A DNA stretch of 64,000 nucleotides from Liolophura sinensis (Eukaryota > Mollusca > Polyplacophora > Chitonida > Chitonidae), in NCBI RefSeq assembly GCF_032854445.1, contig NW_027017965.1, positions 62,001 to 126,000 of the forward strand, written 5' to 3'. The position numbers and the translations under genes are program-made. A model generated the notes under the pieces. That model saw nothing but the letters and a program-made list of their open reading frames with translations, was not told the DNA's origin and made no database searches. Positions 52,875-63,846 of the stretch are shown here, piece by piece. Within the stretch, counting starts at the first letter, position 1. Each line of letters opens with the position of its first letter.

Positions 52875-53040
52875 AGTCAGTGTTTGGGGTTTACTGTGGT
52901 ACTTAACAATTTTTCAGGCCTATGACGATGAATGAATCCTTAGTGTGTATGTAATGTGCCTCCTTGTTGCAGGGCGGATTTCCAACGCTCTTTTATCGAG
53001 TGCTGCTTCTGTGTGATGTGGGTCCTGTCACAGGAATTAC
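52875..53040 (+). repeat. Partial copy of the second SINE-like family
   Basis: GTGTTTGGGGTTTACTGTGG to TTTTATCGAGTGCTGCTTC; 5' half only. Confidence 0.6.
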
Positions 53041-54520
53041 TTGATCAGCATTCATCAATAAAATTTAGGTTTTGGTTAGAATCATATCGTACACACTCTA
53101 GAAAAGAGAAGGCATGCGTATAAAGTGTTGAGACAGAGGTTGAGGCTGATTGTTTGTGTTTTCTGACATCATTTCTGCCTCATCACCGTGACCCCTGCGA
53201 CCTCAGCATTGTTCATGAATTCTGTACAAAATTTTCTAGTGATGGCAGTGATGTTAAGCGAGCACAGTGAGTAATGCATCCGCTGGAAGGAGTATGATGG
53301 CCACCTAGGTGACAGTCCGAATTTTCTGACTAGAACTTGAAGTAGATATTGTGATAGGCCTGATGGCATGCTGCAGTTATAGCCAGAGGTCGCTCCATTT
53401 GAAAAAACTAAGAATTTCCAAACAACAATGCTGATGCTAAATTACCCACCTGTAGCTCTTGTTTTAGCTACATTCAATCATGTATACTCCTTCTTTCCTA
53501 GTCAACAGTCTTTTTTCTCCCTTGTTTGTTCCGTCAACAATATTTTGACCAACAAAGTCTCCCAAACCTCTTCTCTGTTCACCCTTTCATCCTCACCGGG
53601 ACGGCTGCTAGCCAAGGATCTCGGCTGTGATCTTTTAACATGGGGTTAGGCGTAGATCACAGCCAAGGCGTTACCCAGGCTAAAATAGTGGCGTTAGCGC
53701 GGAAAAGCTCAGCACAACAAAATTTGGTGCAAAAGGTACCAATACATACATTAACCGGCCAGAACTCCAATAAAGTACGTTCACCAAGATGTTCTCTGTT
53801 CCTCTGCCAATAACAAATTTTTTCCACATTCTGTAGCCTTTACGAAAAGTAAATCCAAGATAATTCATAGTGTCAACATCGTGACCTAATAAACCGGGTT
53901 GTTGCTCTCTGCGCATGCGTGGCTGACTTTTCACGTCATCACTATGTTTTGATCAACTGAAAGAAAGATATGTGACTGCAGAGACACAAATTCGCAATCA
54001 ACTGAAGGGTATGGAGCAGAATGACGAACCCCACAGTTTGTGCGAAATCTCACATTAAGTTTGCAGTGAAAAAGGGGGGTTATCCTTGGCATCCGTTCCA
54101 TTGAATTTCACAGGAAGGTCAACCGCTGCAGCCCATGCACACCTCGTGGACCCAGATTTTAAAATATGACAGCGTGTGAGCCTGTTATCAACTTCGACTA
54201 AAATTCACAGGAGAATGGTGATGTAAAGGCAAATAGCAATTGTGGCAAAATGTGTATAAATATTTCAGCTTTCAGAATTGCCGTGCTTTAAGCGTACGCA
54301 GGGCGAATGAGGCAGCTCTTTGCAAGCATTATACCCCAATCGAGCCCACATAGCTCTCCAGCTAAGGGTGGCCAGCGGTCCCCTCATATCAGTATATGTA
54401 AGCCAATGTGTACGCAATAATTGGTTACGTCACATGCATTATAAGCGCTGCCCCAGCAATATCCAGACAAAAATGAGCAATGCTGACAAAAAAAACGCTG
54501 ATGGGCAGAGACAGACTACA

Positions 54521-54685
54521 GATGGTTTGTAATGGGAGCCATCTTTGAGGTAAGTTTGTGTATATTGCCCACTGCATGCCCTTACCAGCCAAGGGCCTCT
54601 GTCCAGCTTAAGACACTTTAAACAATAGACACCCAGTGGGCAATACACAAACTTACCTCAAAGATGGCTGCCACTGCAAACCATC
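54521..54685. mobile_element. Hairpin MITE with ~52-bp arms
   Basis: Left arm 54521-54574 and right arm 54634-54685 are near-perfect inverted copies (GCCATCTTTGAGGTAAGTTT / AAACTTACCTCAAAGATGGC) around a 59-bp spacer. No ORF. Confidence 0.75.
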
Positions 54686-54715
54686 TATTGAAACGAAACA
54701 AATCCACACCTATAA

Positions 54716-55035
54716 ACCGGCCCCGATAGCACAGTCCGCTTTGGAAGCGGTAGATCCAGGGTCAATCCTGGGCTGAGTCAGACCTAAGGCTTTAAAAGAG
54801 GAAGTTGTAGCTTCCTCACTTGGCGTTCAGCATGAAGGGAATAGTGCAACGAGTGGTTGACCCGTATCAGTATAATGGTTCGGGCGAAGTGGCTTACTTG
54901 CCTTCGATAAGTCGTCTCAGTGAAGCAGCACTAGATAAAAGAGAGGTGGAAATCAGTCCTGCAACTTGAAGGCATGTTACATGTACATGCGCTCTAAGGA
55001 CTCCTTTGCCACTATATGACTTGAAAAAACTGTTA
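54716..55035 (-). mobile_element. Second SINE-like family, minus orientation, long copy
   Basis: tRNA-like head GATAGCACAGTCCGCTTTGG and GATCCAGGGTCAATCCTGG, body with AGTATAATGGTTCGGGCG, ends near TATATGACTTGAAAAAAC. Confidence 0.65.
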
Positions 55036-56641
55036 CGTACGATATGTAACCTCAAACACTCACCTAACACCAACTCCAAGAAAGTCAAAGTGGGATGGCT
55101 AGTGTTTTTGGAATGCATGTGACATAAGCAGTTGGTACACACTGGCGGCCATTCCACTAAGAGTAAAAGCGTCAATTGAAAAAGGGGTGTGGGAGACTTT
55201 GTTCATCAAAATATTGTTGACAGGGGAGAAACAAGACTGAAGACGAGGAAAGAAGGACTAAACAACCTCGAATGTACCAAAAACAAGAGGATAAGCTGGG
55301 TAATTTAGTGTCAGCAACGTTTTCTGGAAACTTTTGTCAACATGAGAGAATTCTGACTAGAATTGCAGCATGTCGTCAGGCCTATCACAACATCTGCTGC
55401 CAGTTATAGCCAGAAAATCGTGACTACAATGATATTTGCGATCTTGCCATTGTGTGCAATGTCCGGTAAACTGTCACTTACTTCATTTCTCTGTTGTGGT
55501 GTGCTGGACAAGGTACAGATAGTGCATCGAAACAAGATTTCTGAAACCAGTGTGAAACACTGTTATTCATGCTTTTACTTTATTTCTATTCAAAGTTTGA
55601 AATTTATACTTGACATCCTCAATAGAAATACCCAGCGTCTAGGGAGAGGCTGTATCGCTTGCTAGTTTGGGGCCATCCTTGATCAAACAAATTTTGCCAA
55701 ACCGAACATCAGAGCAATCTCAGACTACATAAGTTCTATATTGTACTTTTTTAGCGTACAAAACAAAGCGGCCATTTTGAAATTTGGTTTTCTCCTCAAC
55801 CTGCGTTGGCCTCCAGGAACATACCGTTACAGAAAATCATGAACTGCCAGTTCTCATGTTAAAAGCCACTGAAATGTTTAACCCTGAAAATTTTAAGTTA
55901 CCCTTGTCAGATATTGATCACTTAATAGCGGTCGTTTCCACGGCGAACTCGGGCCGTTATGTGTTAGTGTGCGTCCCGTTTGACAGAGGCCGTTTTGACG
56001 GGACCAGTATCTACATGTACAGTGATCTGAAAAATCCATAACAACGAAAAACGAGATAATTAGCTTAAGTACTGACGCTCTGAAAAATTGAATTAAATCT
56101 ACATCCAATGAAAAAAAATGCACAAACCTGAGTTAGGAGGAAATCTTTATAATAGCTACAATGAACCAAATATCATCAGCTTTGTGAACAAGTGCCACAA
56201 CCACTGCCAAGCACAAAGCCCGTCAATATATATTAACCCCAACCGAATATTCAACCCCACCCAAGCTCTCTCACGCCGTCTAATCCAATCAAAATTGTCG
56301 GTGCAAGAAGGAAAAACACGGAACCATGCGAAAAGTAGACCGACGCATGCGCTGTATGAAGTACGAAATTCATCGCCTCCCAGACTACTGAATATGCATA
56401 TGATGATGTCACCACTTTCTGGGTATTTTGCTCGCCTCCACGTTATACAATCATTTTAAAACAGAAGTGTACCCGCTGCCCACGCTGAGATTTCATCTCT
56501 AATATACCTGGGCGCAATACTTTTTGTACAACCACGATGTCGAAGCCGAGGCTCGTGCACTACATCGCCTGATGCGCGATGACCACTCTCGGGTAGAGGT
56601 AAGATTCCAAACCTTTTCTCGAGGTAGGCGTGTCTTAAGCA
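55036..56641. other. Upstream flank of the two-exon gene
   Basis: No supported gene. GC content rises from about 56250 toward 56640, consistent with a promoter region; no clear TATA box. Confidence 0.35.
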
Positions 56642-56898
56642 ATGGTCATGAATGTTAACGAGTACGCTGGACAAGCGACGTCACTGGTTTTGTCCATGGC
56701 GGGTAAAGAAGAATTTAGACAGATGGAGCGAAGTATTTCAGCCGCCGACAGCGACGTCAGTGACCAGATTTTGACTGACATTATCGTGCCTGTCGTCAGC
56801 ACGCTGACTGAGGTTGACAATGCCATTTCACACCACGGCCAGTCTATCACAACGAAGTTCATCCTGTATAAAGTGGACAAATATTTCGAAAAACGCAG
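56642..56898 (+). CDS. Two-exon host gene of unknown function, exon 1
   Basis: ATG 56642 opens 85 codons plus two bases before a strong donor AG|GTAAGT. GC-balanced codons contrast with the AT-rich surroundings. The peptide is helical and acidic (EFRQMERSISAADSDVSDQI, then VVSTLTEVDNAISHHGQS). It joins the exon at 60591 in phase, giving 119 residues in total. Heptad-like spacing of hydrophobic residues suggests a small coiled-coil subunit; I do not recognise a family. The Met codon at 56648 is an alternative start. Confidence 0.6.
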
Positions 56899-59280
56899 GT
56901 AAGTTATAGTTATTTTTCTACATATAGGCCTATATAGCTCTGATGACAGGGTTTGTTAAATTCACTGTTGATTAAGTTGTTTTTTGATGTATACATTTTA
57001 TTATTTAATTCAGTTGTTTTGCACATCTACCTATTATACAGTTACACGTAAACTTTTGTATGAGGGAATTCTATTTTGCTGATTATCATATGTTTTGATC
57101 AGATGTAATGATTTATTACTAGGGTATTAAGTTTTTATATCAAATAACATGACCTTGCAATTGCAATGTTCATGTGACCTGAGTTAATTATAATGTTTTG
57201 ATTAAATTAATTTAAAACTTATATAAAAACCGTAATGCATGTGAAGCAGTACCATTCTGCATTCTACTTAATTAAATTAACTATCTGGTTTGCTGAAAAC
57301 AGTTTGGTATAGTAATTTAGCCGACTGTTTTGCTGTGGGTACATTGTACTAGACTTATGTACTTCAATATATACAATGTTATCTACATGTTTCATTGTCA
57401 TAAAACATATATCAAAACGTAGCCTTTTTCAAAAATGTAATTTAAGTAGAAGGAGTTGAGAACAACTCTTGAATTTTCTACCATAGTTGGCTAATGGATG
57501 TATCTAGATGTTGAAAAAATTTCAAAAAGGTGTTCAACTGTCAACATGGGTATCAGTTAAGACAAAAACAAGGTAAAATGTCTGCTTTTTTGTCCTGGAG
57601 CAAAGTTCGGACACCAACTACATGAATAATAATACCTCAAAGTTGTCAGACTTTTTCCGCAAATTGTCATATACATCAATAATATTAATAACAAATATCT
57701 CCTAAATCTTTCACATGACCTATGGTTCATGGAAAATACAAAATATAGTATATGTGTTGAACAAAACACGATACTTAGGGGCATATATCTGAAAAAGTAT
57801 TGAAGATATTTATTTTTTGATTCCATATTCTGAAAGCCAGGGTAGAAAATGCCCTGCAGGTAGATTTTCAGACTTTTAGGCCCATTGAATTAAAAGTTAT
57901 TGTCATCCAAAAATGTCTCCAGAACAGATATCCTATTCTCAAGTGTTGAAAATGAACTTTGCAGGGTGTTTTTAGATGGTCATATCTCAATAACCACTTG
58001 GGAATTGGGGCTTTAACTTGGGAAACGTTCCTCATATATGTCAAGGAATTTTCAAGAATTTTTTTCAGCTAAATGCAAGAGGGTCACCACAACAACCGGC
58101 TGAAGTGACACGCAATGACCCTTATACTGCACCACAAAAAAAAAAATTTGGGCCAATTTGACGTGGAATCACCCATAATGTAAAGTGTACCTACATGTAT
58201 AAGGTGGATGCATGTTTGTGTGAGGGAGTTTGCTGGAAGACCACCCATGTAGTGGATTAGAGAACCAAGTTTCTTATACTTAACACCAGTCTTAACCATT
58301 TATGTACAGGACATTAAAAAGACTGCTGGTCAAGACCTAACACAGGCTTGGTGTCAGTACATAGTTATATAATTAACAGCCCATAGCACTTTGATGTTCT
58401 TATCTTAATGTATGTAATCCATCTCACTGATCAAGAGCGACTGATAATTAACTCTGTTAATAGCCCAAATCATGTCATTTAGCGCTATTAATGTGTAAGC
58501 ATCCTTCCCTTTGAAAGGGTGCCTTGGTCAGGAATTTTGTAATATTCTTGACCTCTCACACATTTTGATAGGAGATAATTGTCAGATGTTGGCAGTTTAA
58601 CACGAGTTCCCCTGTTTACTCAACCTACGCCACTGGCACACTGTACATCATGCATGTGAAAAATTCTTGGTATGACCATAAAACACAATAAACTAGATAA
58701 ATAAATAAATAACAGATATATAAATAAACAAATCATTTAATTTCTCAACAGATCTCAAAAATCATTATATATATTGGCAAGATTAACGAGATGTAACTGG
58801 TAGTTGTGTTGATTTTGATGGCTTTCCTTTCATGGTTGTGGGGGGAAAATCATGGAATGTCATTGTGCCACAAGCCACGAGAAACAGACAAAAACAAGAC
58901 AAATGTAAAAGATAATGTGCATTGTGTGTTATATTTAAATTTAGATATAAATTACACAATAACTTTCAAACATCTTCTGTAGTTTATACTTTATAGGGTC
59001 ACTTGTTGTAATGGACAATACAACCCTCCAGTAAACTTTTATTTTTGTGTTTCTTATTGATAGATTAACAGCCAGTAATAAGCTGTCAATATGCTCACAT
59101 AGTCATCAGTCAGATCACTTTCAGATTTGTTCAAACACCAAAAGAAAAGTATGTAGTGTAAAAAAAAATTTCTGTTCAAAATTCTGTCCAACCTTTTTTC
59201 CACGTTTTCTAACCCTTCTTCAGGGCAGAGCCCACAGGTTGGTCACACACTCTGTATACTGTCCAACTTTTTCACCAGGT

Positions 59281-59302
59281 TATATATATATATATGTATG
59301 TA
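59281..59302. repeat. Short TA microsatellite
   Basis: TATATATATATATATGTATG. Confidence 0.7.
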
Positions 59303-59370
59303 TATACGTTCATACCTTTTCACCAGGTTGCCCAACCTTTTCTCCAGGTTGTCCGACTTTTTCTCCAGGA

Positions 59371-59874
59371 TAAACATATTTAGTATATATGTCTATGGGG
59401 CAGGCCCATAGGACTGTCACACACTCTATATATTGTCCAACCTTTTCTCCAGGATAAACATATTTAGTGTATATGCCTATGGGACAGGCCCATAGGACTG
59501 TCACACACTCTATATATTGTCCAACCTTTTCTCCAGGATAAACATATTTAGTATATATGTCTATGGGGCAGGCCCATAGGACTGTCACACACTCTATATA
59601 TTGTCCAACCTTTTCTCCAGGATAAACATATTTAGTGTATATGCCTATGGGACAGGCCCATAGGACTGTCACACACTCTATATATTGTCCAACCTTTTCT
59701 CCAGGATAAACATATTTAGTATATATGTCTATGGTGCAGGCCCATAGGACTGTCACACACTCTATATATTGTCCAACCTTTTCTCCAGGATAAACATATT
59801 TCGTGTATATGCCTATGGGACAGGCCCATAGGACTGTAACACACTCTGTATATTGTCCAACTTTTTCACCAGAT
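59371..59874 (+). repeat. 84-bp minisatellite, six units
   Basis: The phrase TAAACATATTT recurs at 59371, 59455, 59539, 59623, 59707 and 59791, exactly 84 bp apart. Units alternate between two variants (TATGTCTATGGGGC and TATGCCTATGGGAC, with small exceptions), so the higher-order period is 168 bp. Decayed partial units (CCAACCTTTTCTCC) continue on both sides, to 59310 and about 60175. It lies in the intron of the two-exon gene. Confidence 0.92.
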
Positions 59875-59958
59875 TGTCCAACTTTTTCTCCAGGTTGTTC
59901 AATCTCTTCTCCAGGTTGTCCAACCTTTACTCCAGGATAAACATATGTAGTATGTACA

Positions 59959-59959
<1 letters not shown>

Positions 59960-60009
<50 letters not shown>

Positions 60010-60028
60010 GTATATGTATGTATATACC
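59960..60028. repeat. TA microsatellite
   Basis: Long TA run followed by TATG units within the minisatellite flank. Confidence 0.9.
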
Positions 60029-60590
60029 TTCATACCTTTTCACCAGGTTGTCCAACCTTTTCTCCAGGATAAACATATTTAGTATATACGTCCATGGGGC
60101 AGACGTCATAGGACTATCACACACCTTTTCCCCAGGTTGCCAACCCTTTCCCTAGGTTGTCCAAACCTGTCTCCAGCATGCAGTGGGCATACAATATATA
60201 GGCTGGCAAAATTGGTACTTTAATGTTTTAGAAAACCTCTCAAACAAGTGATGACCATCAATATGTCACCAAACGAAGCAGAATACGACTGCAAAGCTAA
60301 AAAAAAATGAACTGCCCTGCACGAATTGTTATAAGAGAAATTATTGAATTTCAAAATTATCAGCTGAGTACATACGTGTAATTATACTTCAAGTTTTACA
60401 TGTTCAACTGACATTGTTTTCATTGGTAACTAAAACAGAAATCAAGATTTAGATGTAACCAGGATTAAACATTGTATATTTAGTACATGTATGAAGTAAT
60501 TTAAGCTCAGATTTATTTGTTTTAAGATATTTTATTTAACAATGAGAATTAATGTAATAAACCTGTTCTTAATTTACAATTTCACATCAG

Positions 60591-60693
60591 CAAGGAAGAT
60601 CTTCAGACTCGAGGCAAATTAGACCATTTGTCTCAGCGTCTAAGACAGGAGATCAGCTCTGGTGATGCCAAATGGGAGAGGTCATCTTCCTGA
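60591..60693 (+). CDS. Two-exon host gene, exon 2
   Basis: Acceptor CAATTTCACATCAG, then KEDLQTRGKLDHLSQRLRQE and a short Ser-rich end before TGA 60691-60693. Charged amphipathic helix continuing the coiled-coil character of exon 1. Intron about 3.7 kb. Confidence 0.6.
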
Positions 60694-60839
60694 TGTGTCT
60701 GAACACAGGAATCATACTATACGTGAGGTATGTATCCTAAAAGAGCAAGCCAAAGCCCGCATGGACATACACATATGAATTCAGTTGTATTATAATTTAT
60801 TATGCATGTATACTATATGATGAAACTTACTGACAAGGC

Positions 60840-60845
60840 AATAAA
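60840..60845 (+). promoter_or_regulatory. Polyadenylation signal candidate
   Basis: AATAAA about 150 bp after the stop of the two-exon gene. Confidence 0.4.
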
Positions 60846-61101
60846 TTCATGTACATAATTCTTTATCTTTATTGATTTTGAAATATTTTTGAGTATGGTG
60901 TAAAACATCAATAAAATCAATAAATAATTGATTTCGCCCATGTTTTGTAAAGCAATATTTAACACTAGTATGCACATGGTACAATAACTTGTAAATATTA
61001 TGAAAAGTTATATAAAGGAAAAGGATATACAGAAACCAGTAAATACTTTTGGATCAGTGTTTTTGACAAGTTTGGTTGTAAATTAGTAGTATAGGGAAGG
61101 T

Positions 61102-61185
61102 GGCTTCTGGCACACCCTCCCCTTAGCAAATAGAGGCCCCCCAGCGGAGGGTCTGACGGCTATCGAAATTTCTTATTAGGTATAC
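61102..61185 (+). repeat. Left terminal inverted repeat of element B
   Basis: TTCTGGCACACCCTCCCCTT, AATAGAGGCCCCCCAGCGG, GAGGGTCTGACGGCTATCG, followed by one subterminal motif AAATTTCTTATTAGG. Matches 14299-14376 inverted. Confidence 0.75.
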
Positions 61186-61205
61186 AGCGCATACAATGAA
61201 TAATC

Positions 61206-61454
61206 ATGGGGTCTCCCGTGCTGGAAACGACCAGCCGGCATATTTGGGTGAAGTTAGTCGGCACGGTGCAATACTTGCGAGGCTAAAAAGAAGTCACCCA
61301 CAGCATGTTTGAAGACGGCCGCGTCCACGCGGGCCGGATGCTCGTGCTGAAGCTCTTTATCAACGACGTGTGCGCTTCGGTGGATCACCCCGAGCCCATC
61401 CGGCAGTATTATGAAAACCGGCTGCTGCCCGAGCTAATGAGGCAACAACCCTAA
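61206..61454 (+). pseudogene. Small terminal ORF, one in-frame TAA
   Basis: One plus frame runs from ATG 61206 (MGSPVLETTSRHIWVKL) to TAA 61452-61454, interrupted by TAA at 61284-61286; the part after it has an ATG at 61305 (MFEDGRVHAGRMLVLKLF). About 82 codons. Basic-to-neutral, with no domain recognised. It is the first gene inside the terminal repeat. The matching left end of element A is outside the window. Confidence 0.45.
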
Positions 61455-61465
61455 CCCCCAGAACA

Positions 61466-62791
61466 TCATCCGGAAAGACCGTTTTTCAGCTCTTGCCGAG
61501 CTGGTTTTCGGCCGCGATCTATAAGCTGTTTTTTCGTGCTTTCATCGATCTCTACGGCGTTGAATGCCTTACGAGACTTAGCGCGTATCTCCTGCTTCAG
61601 ATCAGAGTAGTTCTGGAGCTCCTGAACGACTTGCCTGTACTCTTCGTCCGAAATAACACCATCAGATAATGCCGTAGATACCTGTGCATGGATGCTGTTA
61701 AGTTTAGCCTCAGCCAACAGCCGTATATCGTTATGTTTCTTGGCCTTTGCGTGAAGTCGGCGGCTAACGAATTTTCCGGTGACATTTAAGACACCGCAAG
61801 CTATGGCCGCAGCTTCCATGGCCAAGACAGCAGGGGCTGCAATTATTGTTGTGAGTAGTCCCACACCTGCAACCCCTAGTCCCAAACCGGCCGTGAGCAT
61901 GGCCGAATCAAGGGCCTCGGCGGCTAAGACACCGCGCCGGTGCTTTTTGTACAAGGTCCAGCGGAGATCTCGCTCAGATTCAAGCTGCCTCTGTATTTCG
62001 CTGATATACTGCAGGCGATGGGCGTGCGCCACGCCCTCCGGGGGGTTTTCAAACCATGTTTGGGACCGACATCGCTCCCTGCAAAGACCCGTATATCCTC
62101 GAGAGAGCTCCGGATGACTGGATCGCCCTGGGCCTGTAATTTGATCATAAAGTCTGAGCTCCTTTCCATCGTGCTCTACAGGCCACTTTAGTCTCACCCC
62201 GGTAATCAAGGAGGAACGGCGCTGAGAGGCCACGCCAAGTATGATGTTGAAGATAAGTATAGATCCAGGGTTTATTCGTAGCATGGCCGTAGATATGGAG
62301 TGCGCGCTAAGACGCACGACCTCTACACCCGGCGCTGCAGATAGTGTGAAGTAACCTCTTCCACCCAAAGCTATATGACAGTCGCTGGTTGGTACCCACG
62401 ACACGAAAGAGGCTTCGGAATTGAAAACTTTTTTCACCAGGGCCCCGTCGGTCTGGACCGTCATCGGGGTCACCTTCACATCTACAAACCAATCGGGGTT
62501 GCGAGCTCTGGTAAGAACAAAACGGTCTTCAAAGCGAATTAAAGAGAGTTTTTGTTCTTCAATCACCTCAGAAGGTGACCTGCGCTCTTCCTCTACAGAG
62601 GATGAGACATCTTGAAGAGAAGCAAACGTGGCAGGTTCTGCTTGCCCCGTAATCTTTTTGCGGATGTACTTGCCACTTTGAAACTCGAAGGCGTAGATTT
62701 TACCTTCCTGGCCTTGAAGTTCGAACTTCGACACATCTGCCAAGTCGCTTAAAGACAGGCACGCAGACCTGGGACCGGCTGCGTCCATCAT
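61466..62791 (-). CDS. Intact element membrane-type protein, unknown function
   Basis: Uninterrupted 441-codon ORF from ATG 62791 (MMDAAGPRS; in-frame ATGs at 62797 and 62788) to TGA 61466-61468. The N-terminal ~200 residues look beta-rich. The C-terminal 185 residues hold a helix (YISEIQRQLESERDLR), a Gly/Ala-rich hydrophobic hairpin at about residues 295-345 (LGLGVAGVGLLTTIIAAP; LAMEAAAIACGVL), a basic segment SRRLHAKAKKH and a long charged helix. The hairpin resembles membrane-inserting segments. Element A has the same gene in pieces (852-2330). The conserved frame here, in an element otherwise badly damaged, suggests recent decay or retained use. No function known. It may be a membrane-active virion component. 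Confidence 0.75.
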   Translation of the reverse strand: MMDAAGPRSACLSLSDLADVSKFELQGQEGKIYAFEFQSGKYIRKKITGQAEPATFASLQDVSSSVEEERRSPSEVIEEQKLSLIRFEDRFVLTRARNPDWFVDVKVTPMTVQTDGALVKKVFNSEASFVSWVPTSDCHIALGGRGYFTLSAAPGVEVVRLSAHSISTAMLRINPGSILIFNIILGVASQRRSSLITGVRLKWPVEHDGKELRLYDQITGPGRSSHPELSRGYTGLCRERCRSQTWFENPPEGVAHAHRLQYISEIQRQLESERDLRWTLYKKHRRGVLAAEALDSAMLTAGLGLGVAGVGLLTTIIAAPAVLAMEAAAIACGVLNVTGKFVSRRLHAKAKKHNDIRLLAEAKLNSIHAQVSTALSDGVISDEEYRQVVQELQNYSDLKQEIRAKSRKAFNAVEIDESTKKQLIDRGRKPARQELKNGLSG

Positions 62792-62843
62792 ACTCATTGT
62801 ATGCGGCAATGGCTCCCTAAAAATACCAACATAGCGCTCCTAA

Positions 62844-62920
62844 AGCTTGCCCCCATCTTAGGGTTCCACAACTGGACAAAGCCTATAGAGGGGACTGTGG
62901 AAGGTGATGAGCCATCTACA
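62844..62920 (+). pseudogene. Inverted fragment of the structural-candidate gene
   Basis: The plus strand reads LAPILGF and PIEGTVEGDE, a diverged copy of LAPILGFSDG and IGGTMEGEQ that the neighbouring gene encodes on the minus strand at about 63020-63100. It replaces the 3' end of that gene. Confidence 0.65.
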
Positions 62921-63383
62921 GTGTTGAACCGCCACCGAAATCTGAGGTTATTCTCACGTTTTCTGAGGTGCTCAGTTCATCCAAATGTACGAAGACTTCT
63001 TTGTGTGTGACCAAGTTAGGTAGCTGCTCACCCTCCATAGTCCCCCCTATGGGCGCAATCCCGTCGGAGAACCCTAAGATGGGGGCAAGCTCTTGGAGTA
63101 TTATGAAAGTATTTTCTGGGAGGGTAAGAACTAAGCGGCCCGTAGCTTCATTCAATCCCAGAGAAATCCCATGCGGGCGGAATATATCCTTGTCCAGCGT
63201 ACAGACATTGTAGTAGCCCGTCGGCACTTCAACACGTTTGCCCTCAAGCAAGACGCCCACTCCAGTGGGGATATTCACCCAGGCTGGGTAGTATGTTATC
63301 TCGCGAAGGGCGGTTTTAAGGCAGCCGTCGAGGTTGTTAAGGGGATGAGGCAGCGTGTGCTGTGCCCCATTTTTAGCATTCAA
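62916..63383 (-). pseudogene. Candidate minor structural (penton-like) protein, truncated at both ends
   Basis: Same gene as 2333-3015 in element A, without the C-rich frameshift: PTGYYNVCTLDKDIF, ATGRLVLTLPENTF and VHLDELSTSENVRITSD are continuous in one frame. The 5' end is cut by a deletion at about 63375 and no ATG remains. The 3' end, about 60 codons in element A, is replaced by the inverted fragment. It therefore gives a cleaner central sequence of the family than element A does. Role as a capsid-associated jelly-roll protein is inference. Confidence 0.6.
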
Positions 63384-63846
63384 AAACCCCCATGACGAGA
63401 GGGCCTATGAGAGGATTTGTATGGAATTTCGCGTAGATAAGCACACAGGCTGGTGGCGCAGGGGGGTGAATCACGGCTTCGGAGTGGAATATAACTACAT
63501 AACGAGAAAGGGCTACAGCCCCATTTGGGATGGGACCTTCGATGCGAGCAGGATGTCGTTCTCTAAAAAGCTTAGAGTGCTCCACGTCGACTACATCAAG
63601 CAGGACACCGAGGAGGCTTGGGCGTCGTTCATTGCTGACAAATCCCAAGGATTCACGCAGCCGGGCGCAGAGCGCCTAAACGATTCCATCCGGACATACG
63701 TGTGGGCTATTCTAGACACCCAAGCGCAAACAAGGGCGCGTATTCTAGGCACGGGCACAGCCTTCGACGCGCAAAAACAGTTTGCCGCGAACGTTGAAGA
63801 CGCTATTTCTCGAGAAGTGGATGCCCACACAGACAGGCTGTGGTGA
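63378..63846 (+). pseudogene. Fragment of the anchor-bearing element protein
   Basis: Parallels residues around 140-285 of the protein at 3026-4279 (DERAYERIC, WRRRGVNHGFGV, RARILGTGTAFDAQKQFAAN). The 5' part is deleted and joined directly to the divergent minus gene. At 63811 it is cut by the 42-bp minisatellite, reaching a stop at 63844-63846. The membrane-anchor end is missing from the window. Confidence 0.7.

Noticed and set aside
55784-56041. 85-codon plus-strand ORF upstream of the two-exon gene
   Set aside because: No conserved feature, no splice partner, weak coding character.
59310-59756. 148-codon minus-strand ORF
   Set aside because: Produced by the 84-bp minisatellite, whose period is divisible by three.
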